Notes under the pieces: model-generated | Databases searched by the model: none | What the model was told of the DNA's origin: nothing | What the model saw: the letters and a program-made list of their open reading frames with translations, nothing else | In this document: positions 46,171 to 55,628 of the stretch, piece after piece | How positions within the stretch are numbered: the stretch's first letter is position 1 | Layout of the letters: each line of letters opens with the position of its first letter | Assembly (NCBI RefSeq): GCF_000732195.1 | Contig: NZ_JNNU01000011.1 | Location: forward strand, 124,001 to 188,000 | From: Neorhizobium vignae | GTDB taxonomy: Bacteria > Pseudomonadota > Alphaproteobacteria > Rhizobiales > Rhizobiaceae | Direction of reading: 5' to 3' | Length of the DNA stretch: 64,000 bases | Made by a program: the position numbers and the translations under genes

Positions 46171-49100
46171 GTGAAATTCTGGCCGTCGTTCGGTTCCAAG
46201 TCACTACGCCTGGCGCGCAGCACCAAGACCCCGACCGCCGTCGCATTCGTTATCGCCCTTACGGTGATTTCCACCGGTGTGATCGTCGACCAGCGTTATA
46301 CCGAGGGTTTTCGCAGCGAGCTTCGGGCGACGACGGAAAACGTTGCCGGCCTGTTGGCACGGCGCCTCATCGCACGCGTGGAAACGGACACCTCCGCCGC
46401 CGGCCATCTGGCTCACGCCCTGCGGGAAGACGCCGAAGGCTCGGCCGATGAGTTCAAGCGCTACGTCGACAAGGAACTTGGTGAGGTGGCGCATTTCTCC
46501 GGCGTCGCGATCGCGCCCGATTTCGAGCTTGCCCAGGTGATTACCCGCGACGGCATTGCCGGCGGCATGCAACGCAAGATCGGCAGGATCGATGTGCCCC
46601 GCCTTGCAGGCGACCTGAAATCCGTCAGCGGCCGGAACCGTGTATCACTGCTGAGCGGCAGCCAGGAGGAACACCTGACCCTGGTCGTGCCGGTACCAAA
46701 GGAAGAGGACGGCACCGACCTGTGGGGCGCCATCGCCGTCCTGATCGACAAGCAAGGCCTGATGGAGGCTTCCGGCGTCACCTTCTCTCCCGCCACGGCG
46801 AAGAAACCGAACCTGATCAATCTCGAGTGGCTGAACGTCGTTCTGCGGGACGCGGACAGGCCGGAATATTTCGCTTTCTTCGGCAATGATTCGATCGAGG
46901 ACCAATCTCCGATGAAATGGGCGGTGCCTATCAGCGGTGCCAACTGGACGCTTCTCGCCGCCCCTCGTTCCGGCTGGGACATCGTGCCGCCCAACCAGCT
47001 CGGGATCCGCCTCGCTCTCGTGATTGCCGCACTCGCGGTGATCGTGCCGATCTTCATCGCCACCTCGCTGATCTCGGAGCGCAACCGTAACATCGACGCG
47101 CTGAAGGCGCGTGAACTCAATCTGATCGAGCTGTCGCAACGCTTCAACCTTGCCATGGAAGCCTCCAATATCGGCATCTGGGAAGTGACCGGCAACAGCA
47201 ACAGTCTCTTCTGGGACAACCGAGCCGCCGGGTTGCACGACAAGCCCGCGGCCAGCGAGGGCAATCGTCTCTACGACTGGCTCGGATCGATCTATCCGCC
47301 CGATCGGACGGCGGCGGAGGCGCATTTCGTCGACTGCGCCTCCAGCAACACGCCTTGCAGCGAGACCTATCGGGTGCAGTTGCCGGACGGCACACTGCGA
47401 TACCTGAGGTCGGCGGGTGCGAACTATCGCAATGCCGACGGTACGCTACGCACCACCGGGATTGTCTGGGACGTCACCGGCGACGTTGTGATGACGCAGA
47501 CCCTGCGCAACGCCAAGGAAAATACCGACATCAAGAACGCCGAACTGGAGTTGGCGCTCGATGAACTGTCGAACCGCGAGCAGGACCTGGAAGAGCTGTC
47601 GACCAAGCTCGACCTTGCGCTCGACTCCTACAATTGCGGCATCTGGGAATCGAACCCGGAAACGCGGGTCGATACCTGGGATGCCCGCATGTGCCAGCTG
47701 CACGGCATCCCCTTTACCGACGGCTTCGTCCGGGTCGATGACTGGATCGAGCTTATCCATCCCGACGACCGGGAACTCGCCAAGCTCAGTTCCTATCATT
47801 TCACCGAAAACTTCCGGCCGGATCCGCTGGTCGTGCGCGTGCCCCAGCCGGATGGCTCGATCCGCTACATCCGCTCCATCGGCAAGATGCACAAGACGCG
47901 CGACGGATCCAAGAAAGTGGTGGGCATCGCCTTCGACGTCACCCAGGACGCCATCCTGACCAGAGAACTCAAGGCTGCCAAGGACGAGGCCGACGCGAAG
48001 AATGCGGAACTCGAACTCGCCAAAAGCCGGATCGAGCACAATTCCCTGCATGACCCCCTGACACTGCTGGCCAACCGCCGCAAGCTCGACATGGAACTCG
48101 ACCGGCTGTCGCGCTCCAGCCATAACGAGCGCCAGAAATTCTCGATCCTGCATCTCGATCTCGACCGCTTCAAGCAGATCAACGACACGCTCGGCCATGC
48201 GGCCGGCGACGCGATGCTCGTGCACGCCTCGCGCATCCTGTCGCGCAACGTCCGCGGCAGCGATATCGTCGCACGTATCGGCGGCGACGAATTCGTGATC
48301 CTCGCCACCGGCAATTCCAGCGCCGAACAGATAGGCCAGCTCGCCCAGCGTATCATCGCGGAATTTCACCAGCCGATCGATTTCGAAGGTTTCGCCTGCC
48401 GCTGCGGCGTATCCATCGGCATCGCCCAGGCAAGCGGCATGAATGTCGATGCGCGCCGTACTCTCGTCAATGCCGATATCGCGCTCTACCGCGCCAAGGG
48501 CATGGGCCGCAACCGATACGAATTCTTTACGCAGAACCTGCAGGCCGAGATCGTCAGCCACAAGCGCACCGCCGACGAGGTGCTGGCCGGCATCGACAAC
48601 GACGAATTCATCGCCTTCTACCAGCCGCAGTTCGATGCCCGCACCAACCAGCTCACCGGGGTCGAGGCGCTGATCCGCTGGAACCATCCGCATCACGGAA
48701 TTCTTGCGCCCGACCGGTTCCTGAAGATTGCCGAGGACCTCAATGTGTCCGCCGCGCTCGACCACATCGTGCTCCAGACGGTTTTGAAAGACAAGATGCG
48801 CTGGGCAGCACTGGGCATCCGGATACCGAAGGTTTCCGTCAACGTCTCCTCAAAACGTCTCCATGACGAAGCGCTGATCGACACGCTGCAGACACTGGCG
48901 ATCACGCCCGGCGAGATTTCCTTCGAACTGGTGGAATCGATCTTCCTCGACGAGAGCGAAGCGCAGGCGGCCGGCAATCTCCAGCGGATCAAGGAGCTTG
49001 GCATCGATATCGAGATCGACGATTTCGGCACCGGCCATACCTCGATCGTCAGCCTTCTGAAGCTGAAGCCGAAGCGGCTGAAGATCGACCGGCAGCTCGT

Positions 49101-49329
49101 CATGCCGATCCTGACCTCGCCGCAGGAACGGGCGCTGGTCCGCTCGATCATCGACATCGCCCGTTCGCTCGGCGTCGAAACGGTGGCGGAGGGGGTCGAG
49201 ACCATGCAGCATGCGAGCCTGCTGCGCGAACTGGGCTGCGACCTGCTGCAGGGTTATGCCTTCGCCCGGCCGCTTTCGTTTGACGATTTCACCGCTGCCG
49301 CGCATGCAGGCTGGCGCAGGGCCGCCTAG
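46171..49329 (+). CDS. Membrane PAS-GGDEF-EAL cyclic-di-GMP enzyme
   Basis: A 1052-residue bifunctional protein. A membrane helix near residues 20-40 and another near 280-305 enclose a CHASE-like periplasmic sensor; two PAS-type domains (about 325-450 and 480-620) are linked by coiled coils. The GGDEF domain has intact G-G-D-E-F and the R-G-S-D inhibitory site five residues before it. The EAL domain has E-A-L, E-L-V-E-S, D-D-F-G-T-G, K-I-D-R and V-A-E-G-V-E-T. Both activities are possible. GTG 46171 was preferred over ATG 46138 because AGAAGG precedes it. Confidence 0.9.
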   Translation: MKFWPSFGSKSLRLARSTKTPTAVAFVIALTVISTGVIVDQRYTEGFRSELRATTENVAGLLARRLIARVETDTSAAGHLAHALREDAEGSADEFKRYVDKELGEVAHFSGVAIAPDFELAQVITRDGIAGGMQRKIGRIDVPRLAGDLKSVSGRNRVSLLSGSQEEHLTLVVPVPKEEDGTDLWGAIAVLIDKQGLMEASGVTFSPATAKKPNLINLEWLNVVLRDADRPEYFAFFGNDSIEDQSPMKWAVPISGANWTLLAAPRSGWDIVPPNQLGIRLALVIAALAVIVPIFIATSLISERNRNIDALKARELNLIELSQRFNLAMEASNIGIWEVTGNSNSLFWDNRAAGLHDKPAASEGNRLYDWLGSIYPPDRTAAEAHFVDCASSNTPCSETYRVQLPDGTLRYLRSAGANYRNADGTLRTTGIVWDVTGDVVMTQTLRNAKENTDIKNAELELALDELSNREQDLEELSTKLDLALDSYNCGIWESNPETRVDTWDARMCQLHGIPFTDGFVRVDDWIELIHPDDRELAKLSSYHFTENFRPDPLVVRVPQPDGSIRYIRSIGKMHKTRDGSKKVVGIAFDVTQDAILTRELKAAKDEADAKNAELELAKSRIEHNSLHDPLTLLANRRKLDMELDRLSRSSHNERQKFSILHLDLDRFKQINDTLGHAAGDAMLVHASRILSRNVRGSDIVARIGGDEFVILATGNSSAEQIGQLAQRIIAEFHQPIDFEGFACRCGVSIGIAQASGMNVDARRTLVNADIALYRAKGMGRNRYEFFTQNLQAEIVSHKRTADEVLAGIDNDEFIAFYQPQFDARTNQLTGVEALIRWNHPHHGILAPDRFLKIAEDLNVSAALDHIVLQTVLKDKMRWAALGIRIPKVSVNVSSKRLHDEALIDTLQTLAITPGEISFELVESIFLDESEAQAAGNLQRIKELGIDIEIDDFGTGHTSIVSLLKLKPKRLKIDRQLVMPILTSPQERALVRSIIDIARSLGVETVAEGVETMQHASLLRELGCDLLQGYAFARPLSFDDFTAAAHAGWRRAA

Positions 49330-49377
49330 AGCCGGCATCGTTCACCATTCCGGCGCGACCGTTCCGCCAAGAAAGAC

Positions 49378-49406
49378 TTGTCGCCCGGCAACCTTTTCCA
49401 TATGAC
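49378..49406 (+). promoter_or_regulatory. Predicted aroC promoter
   Basis: TTGTCG (49378-49383), 17-base spacer, TATGAC (49401-49406). It would start transcription about 50 bases before the aroC ATG. Confidence 0.6.
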
Positions 49407-49462
49407 AACCGCGTCAGAAGTTGGCGGAAGGCCAGCTCCGCCACAGCTGGTCCTGTAACGCC

Positions 49463-50560
49463 ATGTCGCACAACACTTTCGGTCACCTTTTCCGCGTCAC
49501 TACCTGGGGTGAAAGCCATGGCCCGGCACTCGGCTGCGTGGTCGATGGCTGCCCGCCCGGCATCCGTTTCACGCTTGCGGAAATTCAGGCCTGGATGGAC
49601 AAGCGCAAGCCCGGCCAGTCGCGCTTCGTGACGCAGCGGCGCGAGGACGACATCGTCAAGGTGCTCTCCGGTGTGATGCTGGACGCCGACGGCGAGACGA
49701 TGATCTCGACCGGCACGCCGATCTCCATGCTGATCGAAAATACCGACCAGCGCTCCAAGGATTACGGCGAGATCGCCCGCCGCTACCGCCCCGGCCATGC
49801 GGACTATACCTATGACGTGAAATACGGCATCCGCGACTATCGCGGCGGCGGCCGTTCCTCGGCCCGCGAGACGGCAGCCCGCGTCGCCGCCGGTGCGCTT
49901 GCCCGCAAGGTCGTGCCGAGCTTGAACGTCCGCGCCGCGCTGATCCAGATCGGCAAGCACAGAATAGACCGCGCCAACTGGGACTGGGATCAGGTCGGCC
50001 AGAACCCGTTCTTTTGCCCGGATGCGGCGATGGTGCCCGTCTGGGAAGACTATCTCGATGGCATCCGCAAGGCCGGTTCCTCGATCGGCGCCGTGGTCGA
50101 AGTTATCGCCGAAGGCGTGCCCGCCGGCCTCGGCGCGCCGGTCTATGGAAAGCTCGATCAGGATATCGCCGGTCTGCTGATGTCGATCAACGCCGTCAAG
50201 GGCGTCGAGATCGGCGACGGTTTCGGTGTCGCGGAACTTTCCGGCGAGGAAGACGCCGACGAGATGCGTATGGGCAATGACGGCAAGCCCATATTCCTTT
50301 CCAACCATGCAGGCGGCATTCTTGGCGGCATCTCGACCGGCGAGGCGGTGGTCGCCCGCTTTGCGATCAAGCCGACCTCCTCCATTCTCACCGAGCAGCG
50401 CTCGATCGACTCCGACGGCAACAATGTCGAGGTGCGCACCAAGGGCCGCCACGACCCCTGCGTCGGCATCCGCGCCGTGCCGATCGGCGAGGCGATGGTT
50501 GCATGCACAATTGCCGACCACTATCTCCGCGACCGGGCCCAGACGGGGCGAAATCTCTAG
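49463..50560 (+). CDS. aroC: Chorismate synthase
   Basis: Final enzyme of the shikimate pathway, converting EPSP to chorismate with reduced FMN as cofactor. The 365-residue protein has the three family signatures: G-E-S-H-G-P-A-L-G near residues 16-24, [17 protein letters not shown] near 122-138, and [12 protein letters not shown] near the end. ATG 49463 begins the conserved S-H-N-T-F-G start. ribB follows after 12 bases, so the two are probably cotranscribed. Confidence 0.97.
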   Translation: MSHNTFGHLFRVTTWGESHGPALGCVVDGCPPGIRFTLAEIQAWMDKRKPGQSRFVTQRREDDIVKVLSGVMLDADGETMISTGTPISMLIENTDQRSKDYGEIARRYRPGHADYTYDVKYGIRDYRGGGRSSARETAARVAAGALARKVVPSLNVRAALIQIGKHRIDRANWDWDQVGQNPFFCPDAAMVPVWEDYLDGIRKAGSSIGAVVEVIAEGVPAGLGAPVYGKLDQDIAGLLMSINAVKGVEIGDGFGVAELSGEEDADEMRMGNDGKPIFLSNHAGGILGGISTGEAVVARFAIKPTSSILTEQRSIDSDGNNVEVRTKGRHDPCVGIRAVPIGEAMVACTIADHYLRDRAQTGRNL

Positions 50561-50572
50561 GAAACGACATCC

Positions 50573-51673
50573 ATGGCCTATGATCAGAAGCGCGTCGCCG
50601 ACGCCCTCCGCGCCTTCGAAGCCGGCGAAATCGTCGTCGTCACCGATGACGACGACCGCGAGAACGAAGGCGACCTGATCGTCGCCGCAGTCCACTGTAC
50701 GCCTGACAAGATGGCCTTCATCGTCCGCCACACCTCCGGTATCGTCTGCGCGCCGATGCCGCGCGAGGAGGCGAAGCGCCTCAACCTCAATGCCATGGTG
50801 GCGGAAAACGACAGCGCACACACGACCGCCTTCACTGTCACCGTCGATTTCAAGCACGGCACCACGACCGGCATTTCCGCCGAGGACCGGACGCTTACCG
50901 TCCGGAATCTCGCCAATCCGAATGTAGGCCCGAGCGATTTCGTGCGGCCCGGCCATATCTTCCCGCTGATCGCCCGCGAAGGCGGCGTGCTGATGCGCTC
51001 CGGCCATACGGAAGCGGCCGTCGACCTCTGCAGGCTCGCCGGCCTTCCGCCGATCGGCGTCATCTGCGAACTGGTCAACGACGACGGCACGGTGACCCGC
51101 GGCCAGCAGGTTACCGATTTTGCCGCCAAACATGGCCTGAAGCAGGTTTCCGTCGCCGACCTGATCGCCTATCGCCAACGCAAGGAAACGCTGATCGAGC
51201 TGCAGACGGCGTTCGACGTCGAGACGCCGCACGGCAAGGCGAAGGCGCATGCCTATTCGCTCCCCTGGGACCCGATGCAGCATGTGGCCGTGATCTTCGG
51301 CGACATCCGTGATGGCGTCGATATTCCGGTCCGCCTGCACCTCGAAGACGTCACTCGCGACGTGTTCGGCACGCAGCGCTCGGTCGATCGCTACATGGCG
51401 AAGATCGAGGAAGAAGGCCGCGGCGTGATCATCTACCTGCGCGAGGGTTCGGTCGGCGTCGGCCAGAAGGATCATGGCCGCAAGCTGCGCCAGGACCAAG
51501 AGGGCCATGCCGAGGCCCAGGCCCGCGAGAGCGAATGGCTGGAAATCGGCCTTGGCGCGCAGATCCTCAAGGACCTCGGCGTCACCTCGATCAAGCTGCT
51601 CACCCGCAGCGAGCGCCACTATGTCGGCCTCGAAGGTTTCGGCATCAAGATCTCCGAGACGGTGATCTGCTGA
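50573..51673 (+). CDS. ribB: 3,4-dihydroxy-2-butanone-4-phosphate synthase with degenerate GTP cyclohydrolase II domain
   Basis: A 366-residue RibBA-type riboflavin protein. The RibB half (1-205) is intact: acidic loop D-D-D-D-R-E-N-E-G-D near 25-34, H-T-T-A-F-T near 83, and R-x-G-H-T-E-A near 144. The RibA half (205-366) has lost the zinc-binding Cys residues: the segment that should hold the C-L-T-G-D...C-D-C-G pattern reads H-L-E-D-V-T-R-D-V-F-G-T-Q-R-S-V-D-R. GTP cyclohydrolase activity is therefore unlikely, and a separate RibA is expected elsewhere. A terminator follows. Confidence 0.93.
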   Translation: MAYDQKRVADALRAFEAGEIVVVTDDDDRENEGDLIVAAVHCTPDKMAFIVRHTSGIVCAPMPREEAKRLNLNAMVAENDSAHTTAFTVTVDFKHGTTTGISAEDRTLTVRNLANPNVGPSDFVRPGHIFPLIAREGGVLMRSGHTEAAVDLCRLAGLPPIGVICELVNDDGTVTRGQQVTDFAAKHGLKQVSVADLIAYRQRKETLIELQTAFDVETPHGKAKAHAYSLPWDPMQHVAVIFGDIRDGVDIPVRLHLEDVTRDVFGTQRSVDRYMAKIEEEGRGVIIYLREGSVGVGQKDHGRKLRQDQEGHAEAQARESEWLEIGLGAQILKDLGVTSIKLLTRSERHYVGLEGFGIKISETVIC

Positions 51674-51716
51674 TCGCCCTCAATCCTTAGGGTTGCAAAA
51701 GGTTTCTGACCGTTTC

Positions 51717-51746
51717 ATCGTCGCTCGTTGTCGGGCGGCGATTTTT
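51717..51746 (+). terminator. Terminator of the aroC-ribB unit
   Basis: ATCGTCGC and GCGGCGAT (one G-U pair) with a 10-base loop, ending in TTTTT, 44 bases beyond the ribB stop codon. Confidence 0.75.
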
Positions 51747-51762
51747 CGTGTACGGATAATAA

Positions 51763-52012
51763 TTGAAGATTATTTGGGACGAGACGAAACGGCTGGCGAA
51801 TATCGAGAAGCATAATCTCGATTTCGCTGATATTTATTTCGAGGTTCTTTCTGACCTCAGCCATTGTGCCTGCAAGAAATGGCCGGATGAAAGCCATCGG
51901 ACGCCTGAAAGACGGCGCGGTCGCGGCGATCTTCGTGAAACTCGGCTCGGAAGCGCTTTCTGTCATTTCGATGCGCCCCGCCCGAAAGGATGAGAGGAGG
52001 CTTCTCCAATGA
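51763..52012 (+). pseudogene. brnT: brnT, type II RNase toxin, frameshifted
   Basis: The frame from TTG 51763 reads as the start of a BrnT toxin (I-I-W-D-E-T-K-R-L-A-N-I-E-K-H-N-L-D-F-A-D) and then departs from the family at about codon 30. The rest of a BrnT protein (I-V-P-A-R-N-G-R-M-K-A-I-G-R-L-K-D-G, then S-V-I-S-M-R-P-A-R-K-D-E-R) continues in the +1 frame to the TGA at 52010-52012. The switch lies between about 51841 and 51860, near a CTTTCT run. The +1 frame stop overlaps the brnA ATG (ATGA), the normal operon junction. As written no full toxin is made. Confidence 0.82.
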
Positions 52013-52326
52013 ACATCAAGGCCCAGAAACAGAAAGAATTCCGCCCTGACCGTGGTTACACCAAGGAGGACTGGGACGAAGTCTCGGACAATCCTCCCTG
52101 GACCGAGGAGGAGCTGAGAAGTGCGCGACCGTTCCGGGAAGTCTTCCCCGAGATCGCGGCGAAAATGGAACAGGCGATCGCTGCCCGTGGGCGCCCGAAG
52201 CTTGAGGCGCCCAAGGTGGCCGTAACCCTCCGGCTCGATCCGGACGTGCTCGAAAAATTCAAGGCGTCCGGCAAGGACTGGCGGGCCAGGATGGCCGAGG
52301 AACTGCGCAAGGCAGCGGGGCTCTGA
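52009..52326 (+). CDS. brnA: BrnA-family antitoxin
   Basis: A 105-residue antitoxin and autorepressor. The C-terminal 40 residues form the ribbon-helix-helix DNA-binding domain (V-T-L-R-L-D-P-D-V-L-E-K-F, then W-R-A-R-M-A-E-E-L-R-K). The N-terminal part, with P-W-T-E-E-E-L-R-S-A-R-P-F, is the toxin-binding region of the family. It is intact, in contrast to its toxin gene. It converges with the oxidoreductase gene, whose stop codon is six bases away. Confidence 0.86.
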   Translation: MNIKAQKQKEFRPDRGYTKEDWDEVSDNPPWTEEELRSARPFREVFPEIAAKMEQAIAARGRPKLEAPKVAVTLRLDPDVLEKFKASGKDWRARMAEELRKAAGL

Positions 52327-52332
52327 GGCGGC

Positions 52333-53334
52333 CTACCGGCTGGCGGCGAGGATTTCCGCGATGAAGCGGTGAGCCTTGAGCGCATCCTCGCCAGTGACGC
52401 GCAGCGGCGCGTCGTTGCGGATCGCATCCACGAAGTTCTCCATCAAAGCGCGATGCATTTCGTGGCCGAAAGCCATCGGATTGGCCCCGGCCCCGCTGCC
52501 GGATTTTTCGCCGCCCTCGATAACGCTCGTTCCGTCCATGAAGGCTGCGTTGAGCGTGTCGCCGGTAAAGACCGCAGTGCCTTTGGTACCCAGCAGCTCG
52601 ATGCGCTCCGGGAGGCCGGGATAGGCGCAGGTGGTGGCGTTCAGCGTGCCAATCGCGCCGTTTTCGTAGGCGAAGGTCGCGGTTACCAAGTCCTCGGTTT
52701 CCATCGAATGGATCGGGCTGGTGCGGACGAAGGCCGAAACGTCTTTCGGTGTGCCGGCGACGCTCAGCAGCAGGTCGATCGTATGGATGCCCTGGGTCAG
52801 CAGCACGCCGCCGCCGTCGCGTGCCATCGTGCCTCGGCCCTCGACGTCGTAATAGCTCTGCGGGCGCCAGTTGCGGATCGCGGCGGATGCCTCGATCAAT
52901 TGCCCCAGCCGGCCGGATCTGACGATCTCGTCGAGTTTCAGGGCTGCCAAACGGAAGCGGTTCTGCAGCACCATGGCCAGCAGCACGCCCGCTTGCTTCG
53001 CGGCGCGGACGATGGCCTCGGAGCGCTCGAAGGAAATGTCGAGCGGCTTTTCCAATAGTATATGCTTTTTCGCCGTAGCACATCGCTGGACGAGTTCCAG
53101 ATGGCTGCTCGGCGGGGTGAGGATCAGCACCGCCTCGATCGCCTTGTCCGCAAAGATCGCATCGAGATCGCCGGTCACGGGGATCGGGTATTCGGCCGCG
53201 AATGCCTCGCGCCGGGCGGCGGTCTGGCTGAAGGCCGCGACGCATTCGATCCGGTCGGAAAGGTCGAGAAGGGCGCGGGCATGGTGCCCTGCCGCCATGC
53301 CAAGCCCGATCATCGCCACTTTCAGTTTCGTCAT
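52333..53334 (-). CDS. Gfo/Idh/MocA-family oxidoreductase
   Basis: A 333-residue NAD(P)-dependent sugar or inositol dehydrogenase. The Rossmann fingerprint is V-A-M-I-G-L-G-M-A-A near residues 6-15. The family E-K-P-L motif holds the catalytic Lys near residue 96, and D-G-G-G-V-L-L-T-Q-G-I-H-T-I-D near 175-190 gives the substrate His and Asp. It is the last gene of the sugar operon, 25 bases after uxuA, and presumably oxidises an intermediate of the imported sugar. Confidence 0.88.
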   Translation of the reverse strand: MTKLKVAMIGLGMAAGHHARALLDLSDRIECVAAFSQTAARREAFAAEYPIPVTGDLDAIFADKAIEAVLILTPPSSHLELVQRCATAKKHILLEKPLDISFERSEAIVRAAKQAGVLLAMVLQNRFRLAALKLDEIVRSGRLGQLIEASAAIRNWRPQSYYDVEGRGTMARDGGGVLLTQGIHTIDLLLSVAGTPKDVSAFVRTSPIHSMETEDLVTATFAYENGAIGTLNATTCAYPGLPERIELLGTKGTAVFTGDTLNAAFMDGTSVIEGGEKSGSGAGANPMAFGHEMHRALMENFVDAIRNDAPLRVTGEDALKAHRFIAEILAASR

Positions 53335-53359
53335 CGTCCCCTCCCCTCAGGATCCGTTT

Positions 53360-54535
53360 TCAGCCGAGAACTTCGAGCGTACGCATGATACCGCGCAGTT
53401 CCGCCAGACCCTTCAGCCGTCCGATGCAGGAATAGCCGGGATTGACCCTCTTGCCTATGTCGTCGACGATCGCATGGCCGTGGTCGGGTCGCATCGGAAT
53501 CTGCCAGTCCGCGCGGCCTTCCGCCTTGCGACGCTTTTCCTCGGCCATCAGCGCCATGGTGACCCGTACCATATCCGTGTCACCGCCCAGATGCTCGGCC
53601 TCGTGGAAGGAACCGTCACCTTCCTTGGTGACATTGCGCAGGTGGGCGAAATGGATATCGGAGGCGAATTCCTTCGCCATGGCGACGAGATCGTTCTCGG
53701 GATTGGCGCCGTAGGAACCGGTGCAGAGCGTGATGCCGTTCGAGGGCGACTTCACCGCCGCGAGCAGCGCGCGCGCATCGGAAGCCTTGCAGACGACGCG
53801 CGGCAGACCGAACAGCGGGAATGGCGGATCGTCCGGATGGATCGCCATCCTGACACCCGCCTCTTCGGCGACCGGGATGATCTCGTTCAGGAATGTGAAG
53901 AGGTTTTCGCGGAAGCCGCTCTCCGACAGTTCCTTGTAGATGTCCAGCATGCGGTTGAGGCTTTGCCGGTCGTACACGAATTCGCGGGCCGGCACCCATT
54001 CGATCAGGTTGCGTTCCAGCCGGGCGAGATCGCGCTCGCTCGCCGTCTTCAGCCACGCTTCGGCCCTGGCGATACGGTCGGCAGGATGATCGGCCTCGGC
54101 GCCGGGGCGCTTCAGGATGAAGACGTCATATGCGCAGAATTCGACGATATCGAAACGCAGCGCCGTGCCGCCATGCGGCATCTCGTATTCGAGATCGGTG
54201 CGCGTCCAATCGGTGATCGCCATGAAATTGTAGCAGACCGTTCTGATGCCGGCCTTGGCGACCGTGCGGATCGAGGCCTTGTAGTTGTCGATCAGTTCGC
54301 GGTAACGACCGGTGCGGGTCTTGATGTCCTCGTGGACGATGATGCTTTCCACCACCGACCAGGTGAGCCCGGCCTCCTCGATGATCGCCTTGCGCCTGGC
54401 GATCTCGTCATCGGGCCAGATGCGGCCGTCGTTCAGGTGATGCAGCGCGCTGACGATGCCCGTCGCGCCGGCCTGTTTCACATGCGAAAGCTTGACCGTG
54501 TCGTCCGGTCCGAACCAGCGCCAAGTCTGTTCCAT
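53360..54535 (-). CDS. uxuA: Mannonate dehydratase
   Basis: Dehydrates D-mannonate to 2-keto-3-deoxygluconate in hexuronate breakdown. The 391-residue protein matches UxuA in length and features: W-R-W-F-G-P-D-D near the start, H-H-L-N-D-G-R-I-W, the metal/acid region [14 protein letters not shown] near 225-240, and C-T-G-S-Y-G, H-F-A-H-L-R-N and R-P-D-H-G-H towards the end. Its presence indicates that a uronic acid or its derivative enters through this operon. Confidence 0.94.
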   Translation of the reverse strand: MEQTWRWFGPDDTVKLSHVKQAGATGIVSALHHLNDGRIWPDDEIARRKAIIEEAGLTWSVVESIIVHEDIKTRTGRYRELIDNYKASIRTVAKAGIRTVCYNFMAITDWTRTDLEYEMPHGGTALRFDIVEFCAYDVFILKRPGAEADHPADRIARAEAWLKTASERDLARLERNLIEWVPAREFVYDRQSLNRMLDIYKELSESGFRENLFTFLNEIIPVAEEAGVRMAIHPDDPPFPLFGLPRVVCKASDARALLAAVKSPSNGITLCTGSYGANPENDLVAMAKEFASDIHFAHLRNVTKEGDGSFHEAEHLGGDTDMVRVTMALMAEEKRRKAEGRADWQIPMRPDHGHAIVDDIGKRVNPGYSCIGRLKGLAELRGIMRTLEVLG

Positions 54536-54556
54536 CGTCTTGGTACCTTATGCTTG

Positions 54557-55624
54557 TCAGCCGAGCCGCATGCCGGTTGCGGCATCGAAGATATGGCTGT
54601 TGGTGGGCGCAAGCGCCAGATTGAGCACTTCGCCGGTTTTGATGAAAAGCCGCTCACGCAGCTGCGCCGAGAACTTCTGGCCGTCGACCGTGCCCTGCAC
54701 GAAGGTTTCCGAGCCGGTCGGCTCGATATTGGTCACCGTTATCGGGATGCCCTCGTTGCCGGCGGCAATCGCCAGATGTTCGGGACGGATGCCGTAAGTG
54801 ACAGCGGTGCCGGGGGAAGCGGAAGCCTCCGGGCCGAGCGGTAGGCGGACGCCATTTTCGGTCAGCACGGACTTACGATCCTCGGCCACCTTGCCGGAGA
54901 GGAAATTCATCGAAGGTGAACCTATGAAGCTGGCCACGAAGGTGTTGACCGGCTTGTCGTAAAGCTCCAGCGGAGCGCCGACCTGCTCGACGATGCCATC
55001 CCGCATCACCACGATCCGGTCGGCCATGGTCATCGCCTCGATCTGGTCGTGGGTGACGTAGACAGTGGTCGTCTTGATGCGGGCGTGGATGTCCTTCAGC
55101 TCGGCGCGCATCTGCACACGCAGCTTGGCGTCGAGGTTCGACAGCGGTTCGTCGAACAGGAAAACCTTCGGATTGCGGACGATGGCGCGGCCCATGGCGA
55201 CGCGCTGGCGCTGGCCGCCGGAGAGCTGTTTCGGGTAGCGCTTGAGATAGTCGGTAAGCCCCAGGATACGCGCTGCGTCATTGACCCGCTCGGCAATCTC
55301 CTCCTTGGATTTCTTGGCGAGCCGCAAGGAAAAACCCATGTTCTCGGCGATCGTCATATGCGGGTAGAGCGCATAGTTCTGGAAGACCATGGCGATATCG
55401 CGGTTCTTCGGCTCGACCTCGTTGATGACGCGGCCATCGATGCGGATCGTGCCGCCGGAGATATCTTCGAGCCCCGCAATCATCCGCAGCAGCGTGGACT
55501 TGCCGCAGCCGGAGGGGCCGACTAGGACGACGAAAGCGCCATCCGGCACATCGACCGACACGCCCTTGATGGTCTCGACGTCGCCATAGGCCTTGCGGAC
55601 GTTCTGGATTTCAACGGAAGCCAT
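54557..55624 (-). CDS. ugpC: Sugar ABC transporter ATP-binding protein, UgpC/MsmK type
   Basis: A 355-residue ATPase of the CUT1 sugar-importer family. Walker [10 protein letters not shown] at 37-45, signature L-S-G-G-Q-R-Q-R near 134, Walker B V-F-L-F-D-E-P near 154, then a TOBE/OB-type regulatory domain (about 240-355). Such ATPases can serve several importers. It lies four bases from the AGE epimerase gene and 21 from uxuA, within the operon. The symbol marks the family rather than proven glycerol-phosphate specificity. Confidence 0.88.
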   Translation of the reverse strand: MASVEIQNVRKAYGDVETIKGVSVDVPDGAFVVLVGPSGCGKSTLLRMIAGLEDISGGTIRIDGRVINEVEPKNRDIAMVFQNYALYPHMTIAENMGFSLRLAKKSKEEIAERVNDAARILGLTDYLKRYPKQLSGGQRQRVAMGRAIVRNPKVFLFDEPLSNLDAKLRVQMRAELKDIHARIKTTTVYVTHDQIEAMTMADRIVVMRDGIVEQVGAPLELYDKPVNTFVASFIGSPSMNFLSGKVAEDRKSVLTENGVRLPLGPEASASPGTAVTYGIRPEHLAIAAGNEGIPITVTNIEPTGSETFVQGTVDGQKFSAQLRERLFIKTGEVLNLALAPTNSHIFDAATGMRLG

Positions 55625-55628
55625 GTAT

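Noticed and set aside
49289..51619. 776-codon minus-strand frame opposite aroC and ribB
   Set aside because: Shadow of two highly conserved biosynthetic genes; no domain and no ribosome-binding site.
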